Shown here one piece after another: positions 1 through 12,430 of a stretch of 64,000 bases of DNA. Under the pieces are notes generated by a model. That model ran no database searches, had not been told where the DNA came from, and saw nothing but the letters and a program-made list of their open reading frames with translations. The stretch is taken from positions 27,748,001-27,812,000 of the forward strand of contig NC_056760.1 in assembly GCF_018687715.1 (NCBI RefSeq). The letters are read 5' to 3'. The stretch comes from Carya illinoinensis (taxonomy: Eukaryota > Streptophyta > Magnoliopsida > Fagales > Juglandaceae). How positions within the stretch are numbered: the first letter of the stretch is position 1; every line of letters begins with the position of its first letter. The translations under genes were made by a program, and so were the position numbers.

Positions 1-2331
1 CGGGTCGGATGCAAACCCGATGTTTTCAATGCGGGTTGCAGCCCTACTAGTAACCAATAGGGTTTTGTGGGAGAGTTCTATATAAAGGGAGAAGAGCCAC
101 ATGCCCTAGGGATTTTCTTTTGCCATTTTTGGACCTCTCATGCTCTCAGCCTCTCCATATTCTCTTACATGACCACTCAAAGGATTTCTCACTTTCTCAC
201 ACTTTCTTTCCAAGCAAACAAGGAAGACTACTTTCAAGAGGGGATTTGGGCTTTAGCAAGGAAGAGGCACGATGAGAACTTTGTTTTCCTTTATTCTCAT
301 ACACACACATGACACACTTCCAACTCAAGAAGAGATGAGAATCTCTAATGGGGTTGGTTATGGTCAAGCACTCACAATTTCACACTTGTTTATGAGGAAC
401 CAACTAGGGTTTTCTAGGGTTGGTCTAAGCCGAATGATGGAGAACTTGAATCCTTCATGTATTCAGCCAAATAATTGCCTTTTTCACTCTACTTTGAGAT
501 ATGAATAAGAACACAAGAAAAAGGAAAGGTTTCTTGACTCAAAACCCTAGAGGCCGAACGACCTATTTGTGTTGAAACTCTAGTGGTAGCCTTAGAAATC
601 ACGCACACTCAAGAAACAAGGATTAGGGTTTTTGGAACCCTCATTCTAACTAGTTACACTTCGATTTACAGCCTACTATTTGTTACTTTATGTGAATTTT
701 GTTAAGTATACATTCAACTTACTCTTGGTAAATGCATGTATATATTTGTGTAGATCTTTTGTTTGTTTCTATTACTTTGGTTGTTATTCTTGTTTGTTTG
801 CTTGAATACTCTTAAATGAACTTGGAATATGACTATTGAATGACTAATGTGATTCGGTTTGTAATGAATAATGGCAATAAGATCCTTTGCATGTCTCGAT
901 TTTAAAGAAAATGATGTTGTTATTTTAAGACCTCTAATGATTCGGCTATACCCTACCTTGGATGAAGTTTGGAGTATGTTAGGTGATGATTTTTCATGCT
1001 CTTGTACATATATGTTTTGGCCAAGGCTAGTTTACGTAGTTCCATGTTTGTGTTTTAATATCTTATGAGTTCTATAGTATCATGCTATGAATTAAACATG
1101 TTATGCTTGGTTATTTCATGCATGGTATCTCATATGGCACATTTCCAAGTATAAGCATGCATGTCTTAAGTCTCATGTTACATGCACTAGGGAGAAGTGA
1201 TTTCAAAAGAGAAGTGGTTCAAAAAATGTTTTGAAACAACATGAATCTAAAGGTTTTGAAAATGAAATGAGTTTACAAAGTTTTGTCACCCCAAGTGCTA
1301 GGGTGGGGAAATATTATAGTGGAACTCATCTGTCCAATTTGGAGTGCTTAAAAATGGAATGGTAACCCTTAGGTTGACAATGAATCGTCAACGTGTCTCG
1401 GATGGATTCTTTCTAAAGAATGCCAGAGCGGGATAGTGCCTAACGCTAGTAGGTGCATAAGGCATGTAACCCGATAAAGTATTGTCGAGTTAATAAGTTA
1501 TGTTATGTTTAAGACGTAGTCATCATGGTTTGGTTTCAATCATGAGTTATGTTCATGTCCATCCATGCATTGCATGATATACTTATTGTATGCTTGTGTT
1601 AATTGTGGTATGTTGTGTGACTATTTATTGAGATTTCTTGAAATCTCATTGTTGTAATTTTTCCACTATCATTCCTCTCCTGGAATGTTAAAAGTTGTTA
1701 CAAGATTAGAAGGTAACATCGATGGCCAAGAGGAAGAGAATGGCACCTCCTTTGGAGAGAATCATGCCTAAGATGGACATAAGTAGGCCCAAACCAACTG
1801 TTTTGGAGCACCTGGAGACTATAGATCAGGAGATCTCTAACATCCTCCAGTTTATTGAGGAGTTTCGATGCCTCAATAATAGGGAAAAGAACTGAACTTT
1901 GAAGAAGCAAGTGAAGGATGAACCACTGTGAGAAAAAGAAAGAGAGAGATGTCTAGAGTTGGGACTCTATTCCCCATAAGTATAAGTGTGTTTGAGACTT
2001 GATATATTTTGAGAAGTATTTGGTCCCTTGTTTTTGGAGACACAAAATCATATTATATTTTGATAACTATCTTTTGATTGATTATGACAATGATGTGACA
2101 AAGTTGGGTAAAAGCCTTTTTTAGTCTGTACCATATACTATGCAATTGCCTGAAGCATTACTTAGATCTCTTTATCTTTTGCTATTTTCTGTTGTACATT
2201 TATTGCAAACTATTAGTATCTCTAGGAGCATTGCATATTATCTGTCATATATGAGGGGTTTGTAGCCTTGTATTTTATGTCCCAGCGTGTCAATCACCGC
2301 CAAATCCCAAGTGGAGGTTGGGGGTGCCACA
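1..2331 (+). mobile_element. Long LTR (family D), right part, 5' end outside window
   Basis: This is the 3' portion of a long non-coding LTR. It ends in GGGGTGCCACA, the same ending as the complete solo LTR at 37035-39205. It shares with that copy, and with the LTR at 52866-60574, the block around 1625-1700 (GAGATTTC then AAATCTCA, then GTTGTTACA) and the block around 1290-1400 (gene-like words such as CTAGTGGAACTC and CTGTC). No protein domain is visible; the short ORFs here are chance. It abuts an LTR of family B at 2332, and AATAG follows immediately, which would be its target duplication if the outer copy lies outside the window. Confidence 0.65.
79..88 (+). promoter_or_regulatory. TATA box of the family D LTR
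   Basis: CTATATAAAG lies in the LTR ahead of a pyrimidine-rich tract. It is the expected kind of RNA polymerase II core promoter of an LTR retrotransposon, with transcription predicted to start about 30 bases downstream. This is inferred from the motif only. Confidence 0.4.
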
Positions 2332-3157
2332 AATAGCACATGGAAGTGATTTAATCAAGTGATTAAATACAGTGCCAGAAATCAAATCCATTTAAGGTTT
2401 GGAAATCACATTTAGGGTTTGGGAAAATCGTTTAGGTTTCAGTTTCACCTAAATTTTTGGAGTTTCAATTGGATTCCAAGTATTTGGGACTTCATTAGGG
2501 TTGAAACCTTCTTTGGTTTTGCACAAATTGGATGATTGGATGGAATACGATTTTGTTTAGGTGGCATGATCTTAATGCTTGATTTCCTTCACATCTCCAT
2601 CTCATGATTCCTCTTATTGCTAAGTATCCAATACTATTCAACAAGTGTGGCTAAGATCTTTCCAAGTGTTTAAATAAAACTTCTCTAACCTAATTTAGAC
2701 ATTCCACACTGTGATTTTGAAAACTAGTACTACCATCGAGGTTACTATTCACTTTGAAAAAGTGAAAAAAAAAAACTTTACATTGAAAGATCCTAAATAA
2801 ATGTACTTACGGAAGAGTCAATTTGTTTATTGAAAATAAACTCCAAAATACCTCAAAATAATCAATATGCATTTTCGAATGGACATTTTGTCTGAAAATT
2901 GAAAATAGGCTTGTTGAGCTATAAAATCTTAAATATTCAAACGAAACTAATGGTGTAGACTGTTTCCTCTTTTGACATTTCTAACTACCTCAAATAAATA
3001 AAAATCACATTTTTCACCCCATAGTGAGTGGTAACACCCACTATGTTGATAGACCAAAACCTATGCGATTGGTCGATTTGTGAAAATTTACGGAGTTTTC
3101 ATGAGATTCCTAAAACCAATAAAATTTCTACCATTGCATTTCTAGCTGGCTGTTACA
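2332..3157 (-). mobile_element. LTR of family B, left copy (partial)
   Basis: This stretch aligns by eye, block for block, with 6505-6759 joined to 16355-16888. Shared blocks include GTGATTTAAT, AAGTGATTAAATACA, TAGGGTTTG, CTCATG then TTCCTCTT, and CAAATAAATAAAA. The plus-strand right end is GGCTGTTACA, so on the minus strand the LTR starts TGTAACAGCC, a usual plant LTR start. The other end is cut by the family D LTR. No coding capacity is seen. Confidence 0.6.
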
Positions 3158-3278
3158 TCTCATCCATGCACTATTTGGGTTGACACGTCAACCTAGAACA
3201 ACCTTGGGAGGCAAGCGAAAATTCCTCAAGATGCTTTGCATTAGTGGTGTAACAACCCACAGGCTTTGGGAATCTTGT
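3158..3278. other. Non-coding spacer between repeats
   Basis: No gene is visible. The stretch contains a second LTR-start-like string, TGTAACAACCC, at about 3248, some 30 bases before the E-type LTR start. This suggests another truncated LTR end. Confidence 0.3.
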
Positions 3279-4190
3279 TGTGACAACCCAGACTTAGCCA
3301 AATGCTTGCCTGTTTTTGTCACCATGATATACCTAAGTTGGACCATGCATAAGGTTTAGAGCCCTTAAGAAATCAAGGGCTTTTATTTATTTAAAATTGT
3401 TTGCCCTGGTATAATTAGCATTTTAGCCCATGAGAGAGGCCAAGTAAGGCCTTAGGATTTCAACTAGCCCACTAGATTGAAGTACAAAAGCCTAGAAGTT
3501 TTAGGGTACACGCACAACCCACCAAAACCCCATGGCCTTTTGTCATACATTCAAGGCCCAACAAATTTGGACCAAATAGTGGGAAGTAGGGTAAGAGAAT
3601 TAGGCTTTGGTGTAGCCTAAAAACCTTAGAATGCCATCCTTGACAAGAATATCAAATATTTTACACTTGTCATTCCTGTAGAGGGAAAGGAGGATTCTTC
3701 TAGAGGAAGTAATCTTGAGGTGCCTAGGAAAGACAAGGGATACTCGGACATTGCACCCACACACACCAACCACCCACTTTTCCCTCGCCATTTGTCAAAA
3801 TCATGTGAGTTCTAAGGAAGACTGCATGAGAAAGGGGTGAATAAGAGAGCTCAGAGGACAAAAATCACAACCCACCAAGAGTTAAGGTTTCGGCCAAGGT
3901 GAGATGCACGCCCCCTAGAAGACCCAACAACTTCTTTGCCAAGTGTCACACATGCATTTGAGAGGTGAGTTTCTAAAAGGAAGAAATGATTAGGAGTGGA
4001 AGCGGCACATTGGAACAAGGCAAAAACCTAGTCCCTAGGTTCAGCCACACACACGCTATGTGTCACTCACCTAGAAAATTGCCACTACACGCCACCCCAA
4101 GAAGCTAGGGAAGAGGAGGAGACCTTGTGGGGAAATGAGAAGGACACATGCCACTTGCCAAGTGGCAAGATTGCACATGCTTATCCTTTC
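3279..4190 (+). mobile_element. 5' part of an E-type LTR
   Basis: It starts TGTGACAACCCAGACTTAGC, almost identical to the LTR start at 52866 (TGTGATAACCTAGACTTAGC) and to the reverse complement at 17806. Inside are the same non-coding words seen in the copy at 52866-54300, such as CCACTTGCCAAGTGGCA. No protein domain is present. The right edge is uncertain; the sequence loses resemblance to the other copy near 4.2 kb. Confidence 0.5.
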
Positions 4191-6504
4191 TAGAAAATAC
4201 TGTTTTGGAGATATACTCTTAACTCTAGACATGACGTGACACAAAACAAAGGACAAATAGACTAACGTAAGGTAACATGACCAGTACTTGAAATCCATGA
4301 CTTGTCATAATACAAAACAGACAAGTAGTATGTAACTTGGCAAAACATGTATTAGATAAACATTACGTGACATAGCATATATGGAATAGACAACATTTCA
4401 TAACATGGCATAACATATAACAATGAATATTATGTGGCATGACATACATGTAACAGATAGTAATGGATGGCGGAATAGATTGTGCAGTAGATAAGCATAT
4501 CAGAACAGAATATAATATGTACAAAAGATGAAGATGTAGTGACATGGCATGGCATGTCATACATGATAGCATGCATACACAAATTTTAGTTCTCTTATCT
4601 ATCACATATAGAATAAACTAATAGTAAGTTAGGAGCTAACTTATAATGATAATCGCCTTGCGGGAAATCAAGCACGAAATATGAGAAAATGTAAATAGAG
4701 ATTCTAAAAGTTAGAGACTTTTTCATTAACAATTAGAAACATTAAAAATGCTCACTTAGATTAAAATTATCATTTTATCCTCTACATATAGAAAAATAAC
4801 CATTTTACCCCTAACATAAGGATTTCACATCCTAACTACAAAAATTCCCAACATTTACTTTGCTTATGTAAATTTTGTCCTAAACTCAAATATCAATTTA
4901 GAAATATTTAATTCAAATCATAACCATAAAAAACACACCATGGCTAAAACATTCATAGGCTATTTCTTTTTATTTTTGTTGCAATTCTTCCAACTTCAAA
5001 ATTCATGATTAAACAAAAATTATATAACAAAGATCCTCCTATCCTAAGTTTAAAGACATACTTAAAGCATTCAACAAAAATATACTACTCATCAACACAA
5101 AAGTTTTTAGTAAAAAGATCAGAACTTTTTAACTAAAAATACAAACTTTTGAATCACAAGGTCTAACCTAAATCAAAACATCTTCAAGAATTTCAAAAAT
5201 TTGAAGCCTTTCTTCTAACATATTCATAGCAAATTTATAAGAACTAACATACTTTGAATCATCAGATAAAAGTCACCAAAAATTACAAAAAATCAGTTGA
5301 AGTACTCAGCTCCACATAGTCCAAAGACAGAATTTTTCTCTTAACTAGCTTTGATTAAACATTTGATCCATAGCATAAAATGATGAGATCTTCAAACTAA
5401 AGACATCACATGGTTTAAATATGTGTCCTAAAGCATATTCAAGTATTTAACTTAAAATCACATGGCTACAAATAAACCAAAACATGGATCTTGACGAAAA
5501 CATCAAACCTTTGGCCTAACTAAGTATTGTCTTGCATAAACAAAATAATCTCTTTGAAGCTAACATAAAACATCTTCAAAATAACACCCCAAAATGTAGA
5601 TAAGATGATTAGGATCATTAAATAAATATCAAAGCCATTGGAATAAGATTAAACCACAGATGATCAAAACTTTCTTAAAATAGAAACTATTTTTCCTCTT
5701 CCAGTTTCTAAGTTTCTAGATCTAAAAAAATGTTTCAACAAAAGCTTTAATCATGAAACAAACCCTCAACCAACATTCATATATAGATGTTTAAAACACT
5801 TCATAAAACTTTTGGACCAAAAAGATCTACCCATTAGCTTGGTCAAACATGCCAAAATATAACACTCTCTAGATTATCGTACAAATTGACCTTGCTATGG
5901 TTAAAAGCAATTTTGACCCATAAAATCAACATGAAATGAAACAAACAAGATACCCATGGAAGCTAAACTCAAAGAAGAAAAACTATTGTGAAGGGAACTT
6001 TGTAAGAAAATACTTACAAAAATTTCAAAAAGGGCATGCAAAGTAGCTTAGGACAACTGTTTGAGAGAACCTTTAGGTTTCTTTTCAAGAAAAGTATGAA
6101 AGAGGGATGAAATGAAAAGGAACACCTTCTTATGTAATTGAGGGGTGATGAGAGGGATCTTAATAACATTGACACTAGCAAAAACCACATTCTTAGAATA
6201 AACTTATCAATCCAAAATAATGGGCAAAATCAGCCTATAGTATTGTTGTCTAGCGTTTCCATGGGGTTGCTTTGGGTAGAGGCTGGTCTTCCATGAGAGA
6301 GGAGAGGGGAGGGGGGGGGGGGGGAGGGGGCTTCCTTAAGAAGCTTTGGCAAGGTGGCCAAAATTCGTGAGCCTTAACCATGTGCACTTCAACTTGGGGT
6401 TTAAAGAGGGTATGGGATGCTATCAAGCCCAAATCTAGTTTTTCTTGGCTCAATCAAATTTCTAAGGTTTAAAAGACTGGATAATGATTTTATAACATAA
6501 ATTT
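4191..6504. other. AT-rich non-coding, probable retroelement sequence
   Basis: No reading frame with a recognisable domain occurs here. The sequence is AT-rich and rich in CATAACATG/ACATGGCAT words, as in LTR interiors. Around 5850-6130 the minus strand looks like a transcribed LTR leader. The stretch probably belongs to one of the minus-strand LTRs around it, but I could not set boundaries. A run of 14 G lies at 6311-6324. Confidence 0.3.
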
Positions 6505-6759
6505 GAGTAATTAATAGCATTTGAAAGTGATTTAATTAAGTGATTAAATACAATGCAAGAAATCGGATCAATTAGGGTTTGAAGGCCAACTTTAGGGTTT
6601 GAGAAACCATTCAGAGTTTTAGTTTCAACCAAGATTTTTGGGATTTTAATTGAATTCCAACCATTTAGAGTTTGGCACAAATTGGTTGGTTGGTTGGAAA
6701 TAAATTTTTGCTTATGTAATATGATCTGACACCTTGATTCATTCTCAATCCAACTCATG
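6505..6759 (-). mobile_element. LTR of family B, right copy, first half
   Basis: Homologous to 2332-2610. The copy is interrupted after TCATG (6755-6759) by the gypsy element and resumes at 16350 with the same TCATG. Alignment to the unbroken left copy, where CTCATGATTCCTCTT is continuous, proves the interruption. Confidence 0.65.
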
Positions 6760-7485
6760 TTATGAGAATCAACAAGCACCATTGACAGATCCATTGCAAG
6801 TTTTAGAGGAGCTAATCACAAGGTCAAGAGCTAAGAAGATCAAGGAAACAATGCAAGGATTGGTGCAATCCACTTTGGCCGTGTTTGCAAATTTATTGAG
6901 CATGACCCTAACATTGAAAGAAGAAGAACCGGCTTCAATCCATGTGATAAAAGCTACAGACGGGGGGCGGCATAGCCTAGCGTTTAGTGTAGACTATTTA
7001 TTTCAATAAGTACAGGCGTGTGAGCCTATTTATTGTTTCTATATTTAATTCATTAAGTGGACTTTTTTTATTTGCTATAGGCGTGTAGTTTTGGATGCTT
7101 TGGGCTTGAAGTTGTTTAGCCCATGTGTTTTAATTAATGAAGGTCTTAGTTGGCCTAGGTTTTCATGTTAGTCGGCCTAGGGTTTGATGGAGGCATTAAA
7201 AAAAGTCTTATAGCTGTATTTTACACAAGTTTTAACATTGAATGAAATTTAAGAGAATTTTTTCAGTTTTCTCTACTTGTTCTTAATTGAACTACGAACT
7301 TATCAAAGGTTCTTGAACTATGAACTTATAAAACCTTTGCGGCATTCTAACCAAAATCTCGGTTCTTGAAACAAGATTTCAACTGGTTTAGATCCTCTTG
7401 ACTTGATTCTTAGGTTTCTTGGGTAACTTTTCAACTTGATTGTGGGTTCAAGGGATTTCAATCCCATGGCCGTTATCCTTTTTAA
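6760..7485 (+). repeat. 5' LTR of element A1
   Basis: Matches the 3' LTR (15602-16349) along its length, including GAGAATCAACAAGCACCATT, the CGGCATAGCCTAG block and TGTGGGTTCAAGGGATT. The first bases are TTATGAG against TGATGAG in the 3' copy. The right end is blurred: CCACGGGTTCACATCA of the 3' LTR is replaced by a diverged string. The first 250 bases carry a pol-like reading frame (ITRSRAKKIKE near 6811-6860). Confidence 0.75.
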
Positions 7486-7727
7486 TTCTTGCATTTTTGT
7501 AGTTGTCCTAGGTGTGTTCTGGGGTTCCCTATTCTGATCCGTAATCTCTTCTTCATTCCTGTTAATTTCGTGTGGTTGAATTCAAATCTATGCTTTTGAC
7601 AATTAATTACTCATGTACTTGAGTTATGAATTTAGATCTGTGAATTCTTTAATTGATTGTACATTATCTATTTCCTGATCCGTAATTTCTAGATGTTTAA
7701 TTGAGTGTCCTGCTACATGAATCTTTG

Positions 7728-9829
7728 TGTGACGCCCCCAACTACCACGTATGGATACTTGGAAATCGAGGCGTCGGGATGATGACAACAGGTGTCACAC
7801 ATTCCATTGCCAAGTGCCATGTGTGTATATGCAACACGTGTACATAGAAACCATATATCGGATAATAAAAGTCTTCAACTAAGTACCAGAATTTTGTTTA
7901 AATACAAACTTGTTGAAATCAAGCGTAATAAAATATTATAAGTTCAAAATTGTTTCAAATCAAAATTACATAACATAAAAGCAAGTAAAATAATTTTAAA
8001 AAATAAAGCAACTCCAAAGTCAGTACTCTAGCTGAGCTGCCTCCTCAGGCTCAACCTCCTCCTTCTCATCTGCAACAAAGTCTACGGTACCCAAGACGGT
8101 ACCATAGGTAAGTAATAATCCAAACAAACCTCAAGATAAAAATATATTTATGCAATAACAAAAGCATGAACATGATGCCATATGCATATGTCCCAAAAAT
8201 CCACATTTTCCACGCACGCCAAAATCTCTTTTTTGGCCCAAAACATTTCTTTTAAAACATTACTCACCATTATCCCAGATAATGGCCTGAAAATCCAATC
8301 TCCCATTAACCAAACCATCAAAGCACTATAGGCAGGAATCGCAGGCGGGACTCTACTACATCCTTGCTCACCACCATCCCTACATGTGCACCATAGGTGG
8401 GAATCACAGGCGGGACTCTACCACGGTCCCTGCTTACCACCATCTTTATGCTGCGTGCACCGTAGGCGGGAATCGCAGGCGGGACTCTACCACCGTCGGC
8501 GGGAATCGCAGGCGGGACTCTACCACCATCCCTAAACGTGCCTCTGACTCTAACCAGTTAATCCAATCATTCACATATATCAAAAATCATTTCTCGCTTG
8601 AAAACCCAGTTTTCATGTTCCAACACATGTACAAGCATGCAATTACACGAAAACCCAGTTTTCCTTTTCAAACATGAACATGCATGCACTATGCAATGCA
8701 AACATCAATTTACAATATATCCAATAAATCTAAACATCAACCAAACATAATTAACTCCATCCGACCCCTGACTCCTTAGACTTAGTCCGGAATAACCAAC
8801 CAGTCACAATTTATTGTTAAAACAAAAATATATTTAAATCTAAAAGAAAGTTTGGAAAATACTTATAGCGCTATATACTAATTTCTAAATGATCAACGAG
8901 CTGAAAAGGGTGAAGAAAAAGCAACATAACAGTGCAAAAACATTGTGGCTGTGGGTTGTAAAATACCCACTTTTGAATGGGGATGAAACAAGACTTGGGA
9001 TTGGTAGGGAATGACTTAGAAGTGTTTATGAAACTAGTGGAAGTGAGGGTTGGCCATGGGTGGTGGTGCAAATGGCGGTGGAAGGCCAAAAATTCCAAAA
9101 TGGAAAGTGAGGTCGTGGGGGCTGCTCCGACAATGGATCAGAGCCAGAAATGGGTGGTTTAGGAGGGTAAGAGGTCAGTGATGAAGTGGTGAAGAGCTGG
9201 TGGCCAGAAGTGGAACGAAGAGGGCGAAATGAGGGAAAAAACGTGCGGCTTGGAGGAGCTCACTATGGCTCTAGGTGGTCTGAAAATTGAGGGATGTGAT
9301 CACTGGTAGGAGGGGAGTCAAATGGTGGGGGTGGTGCATTGCACTGTGGCGACCGGTGGCGGGTCTGGGCCGATGAAGGAAAACGACGTGGAAGGGGAGA
9401 GGGGGGCCGGTCGCGCGAGAAGAGAGGAGTGCAGGGGAAGAAGAAGAAAAAGAAAAAGAAGGAACAAAAAGAAAATAAAGGGAGGAGGAAAAGAAAGAAA
9501 AACAAAAGAAATTAGGTCCAATCCTTACCTCTGGAATCCAAAAATTGATCCAACGAAAGTAACTTTAAAAGCTATAACTTGAATAAAATAATTTAAACAC
9601 AACATCTAGCTAAAATAAAATAAATAACTAGTAAAAACTAACAATAAAATTTTAAATCCAAAAACAAACTAAAATAAATTAAACAGCAATTTAAACTTAA
9701 AACAATAATTAATATTAAGAAAGCTCTACAAATAAATTTCACAACTAAATAAATTCAATTAAAATTTGATAATTTAATTAAATTAAAACACTCCTTCAAT
9801 AAAAACACATGTAAAAATGGGGTATCCCA
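7728..9829 (-). mobile_element. Solo LTR C1, inserted in the leader of A1
   Basis: It runs from TGTGACGCCCCC to GGGGTATCCCA, TG to CA. The start is the reverse complement of the family D ending (GGGG-C/T-G-C/T-CACA), so the LTR is on the minus strand. Flanks are CTTTG and ATTTG, a 5-bp duplication with one mismatch or an exact 4-bp one. Its left 100 bases match the solo LTR at 13570. It contains a four-unit GC-rich tandem repeat (8333-8531). Open frames in the purine-rich stretch near 9.3-9.5 kb are compositional, not genes. Confidence 0.7.
8333..8531. repeat. Minisatellite, about four units, in LTR C1
   Basis: Four imperfect units read GGCRGGAATCGCAGGCGGGA followed by CTCTACYACN, some directly adjacent (8465-8531) and some separated by CCACCATC-type spacers. 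The local GC content is far above that of the flanks. Confidence 0.6.
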
Positions 9830-10426
9830 ATTTGCTTTAAGTTCCATATATGTAATTGCTAGATCTATAATCTTTACTTTGATTCATTCTATTTCCGGTT
9901 CTTGTTGTTGAAATTGTATCAATCTTTTTTTTGAAATTGCAAATAAGGTTGCTAAGGTGGTTGCATAGTTTTTTTTTTTCTTTAAAAAAACAAAAAGAGA
10001 AAGAAAGAAAGAAATTTCAGAAATGGCTATTTGATATACTTTGCAATCTAAAAATTGAAGTGATTTGGTATTGATTGATATTTATCTTTAAAGGGGTTGA
10101 ATATATCATCTTTATTATCTTGTTTCTAAATTGCTCTTTTCCTTGTACAAATTCTTTAAGATTCGTGTCATTTTATTCCTTTCTTGTTTCTTGAATCTAT
10201 TGTTAGTTGGAATAATACAAGATTGTGTCTTGATTTAGTTCAACTAGTTTTTAAAGAACTTGAAAGGGAAAACATGTGAGGTAAAAGGCTAGAGTGGGTG
10301 AGAATAGTATTGAAAAAAAAAATCCAAAAAAGTGAAATACGAGTGGAGCGACAATATTTGAGCGTAAACTTTTAAGGGAGTGTGTGAGGGTTTCTCACTA
10401 ACATTCTTATTTGCAGCGCATAAAAA
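9830..10426 (+). other. A1 leader continuing to gag
   Basis: Untranslated leader of element A1, rich in T and A, with no domain. No clear tRNA primer-binding site (the usual plant TGGTATCAGAGC) could be found next to the 5' LTR, perhaps because that border has decayed. Confidence 0.4.
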
Positions 10427-11687
10427 ATGTCTCATAAGAGTGACTCAACACCTAAGAAGGATGTGGATAACACAATCTTTGTGTTGCAGGCCATGCAACA
10501 ATAGTTTAAACGGTTGAATTTGGTGTTGGAGAAGGTGAGGGATAGGATGGATCAGCAAGAGGTAGTGATTAGAAATTTGCAAGGTGGGCAAGATAGGATT
10601 TGATGTGAGCCTAGTGTTGAAAATGAGTATGAGAACGAAGAAGATGATGAGGATGAGGAAGACATAGCATCCGAAGTTTGAATGGGTGGAATGGACAAAC
10701 CTAGAGGAGGTAGGCATGGAAGAGGCCCTAGGAGAAATCCAAGGTGTCGAGATAGGGTAGATAGGAATCTTGGAAGCATCAAAATGAAAATACCATCTTT
10801 CCAAGGTAGGAATGACCCTAAAGTCTATTTAGAGCGAGAGAAGAAACTTGAGTTGATTTTTGATTGTCACAATTATTCAGAGGAGAAAAAGGTGAAGTTG
10901 GTGGTAATTGAGTTCACTGATTTGCAATTATTTGGTGGGATCAATCAATGACCAATAGGAGGAGGAATCATGAGAGGCATGTAAAAATATAGGGTGAGTT
11001 GAAAGCTCTTATGAGACAGAGATTTGTACCTAGCCACTACTATAGAGACCTTTATCAAAAATTACAAAACCTTACACAAGAATCTAGGAGTGTAGAGGAT
11101 TACTATAAGGAGATGGAGGTGGCTGTGATTCAAGCTAATGTAAAGGAGAATTTGGAGGCTACAATGGCCAGATTTTTAAGTGGTTTGAATAGGGACTAGT
11201 CAATATAGTTGAGTTGTAGCATTATGTGGGAGTAGAGGACATGGTGCACATGGCTATGAATGTGGAGAGGCAATTAAAGAGAAATGGGGCAGCAAGTTAT
11301 ACTTCGATTTCTAGCACTCCTTGGAAACCAAAGTGGGTTAGAAATGATCGAGATGTAAGAAAGGGGAAAGCTGAACCACCTAAGGGAAAAGGTGAGAGAA
11401 CTAGCAAGAACAAACCCAAGATAGATTTCCAACCTTCAAGGAATAGAGATATTAAATGTTTTAACTGTTTGGATTCAGGGTACATCGCATCTCAATGTCT
11501 AAACAAGCAGGTGATGCTTATGCGTGATAATGGGAAGGTGATGACTGAGAGTGAGGATGATGGTGATGAGATGCCTGAGTTGGTCAATGCTAGTGACGAT
11601 GATGGAGTGGAATGCCTCATAGAAGGTGAGTCTTTTGTTGTTAGGCATGCTCTCAATACACAAATTAAGGTAGACGATATGAAGTAG
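10427..11687 (+). pseudogene. gag pseudogene of A1 with altered zinc knuckle
   Basis: This is the remnant of the capsid/nucleocapsid polyprotein that packages the retrotransposon RNA. It would start at the ATG at 10427 (MSHKSDSTPKK). A first in-frame stop follows after about 25 codons. Later frames carry the acidic stretch (about 10620-10675), a gag core (10682-10951, motif IPSFQGRNDPKVYLE), then LMRQRFVPSHYYRDLYQKLQ (10999-11199), the usual retrotransposon gag domain. The zinc knuckle at about 11457-11500 reads CFNCLDSGYIASQC: the spacing is right, but the histidine of CX2CX4HX4C is a tyrosine. At least four stops break the frame. Identity as Ty3/gypsy gag is clear; it is not functional. Confidence 0.8.
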
Positions 11688-12080
11688 CAGAGAGAGAATA
11701 TTTTTCATATTAGATGCCACATCAACAATAATGTATGTAGTATGATCATTGATGTGGAAAATTATACTAAAGTGGCTAGTATCAACCTAGTTGAGAAGTT
11801 GAGCTTACCTTTACTAAAGCATCCTAAACCTTATAAGTTGCAGTGGTTGAATGAATGTGGGGAGGTCAAGGTCAATAAGTAGGTTTTAGTGGCTTTTTCC
11901 ATTAAGAGGTATAGTGATGAGGTGCTTTGTGATTTAGTTCATATGCATGCTAGCCATATTTTATTGGAGAGGCTGTGGCAGTATGATAGGAGGGTGATTC
12001 ATGACGGGTTTAGGAATAGGTGTAGCTTTGTAAATGATGGAAAAACAATCAAGCTTGTTTCTTTAACTCCAAAATAGGTT
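11688..12080 (+). pseudogene. Retropepsin (protease) remnant of A1
   Basis: It follows gag directly. The peptide near 11735-11800 reads VCSMIIDVENYTKVASINLV, which lines up with the aspartic protease active site of plant gypsy elements, where the usual motif is I-I-D-G/S-G. Here the glycine after the catalytic aspartate is lost (IIDVEN). A stop separates it from gag, and another lies at about 11879. The following frame (11889-12077) carries the downstream protease/linker region. Between 12080 and 12430 the sequence is a charged, Lys/Glu-rich linker with a run of 19 A at 12267-12285. Non-functional. Confidence 0.6.
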
Positions 12081-12430
12081 TATGAGGACCAACTGAAGAT
12101 AAAAAGTGAGATTGAGCAAAAAAGTAAGGATGAGGCTGAAACACAAGAGAGAAAAATGAGAGAAAAGAAAAATGAGGGTGAGGCCAAAACCTCAAGAAAA
12201 AGAGAGACTGAAAAAGAAAATAAAGAGGTGGCTAAGAATAAGGAGAATAGAGTGGAGCCATGAGAGAAAAAAAAAAAAAAAAAAAGAGCCTACAAAGAGA
12301 AAATGAAAGACAAACATGAGTTTTTATGTAAAGGAGAGTGAGGTTAAGAGGCCCTTCTTAGCAAATTAGCCTATGAATTTTCTTGTTTACAAAGAATCTT
12401 ATCTTAATCTTGATGAAACTAATAATCTCT

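Noticed and set aside
8384..8677. Repetitive 97-codon ORF (GGNRRRDSTT units)
   Set aside because: Translation of the minisatellite in LTR C1; not a protein gene.
9263..9582. Overlapping long frames on both strands (Phe/Pro-rich and Arg/Lys-rich)
   Set aside because: They come from a purine-rich stretch of LTR C1. They overlap on both strands and have no domain.
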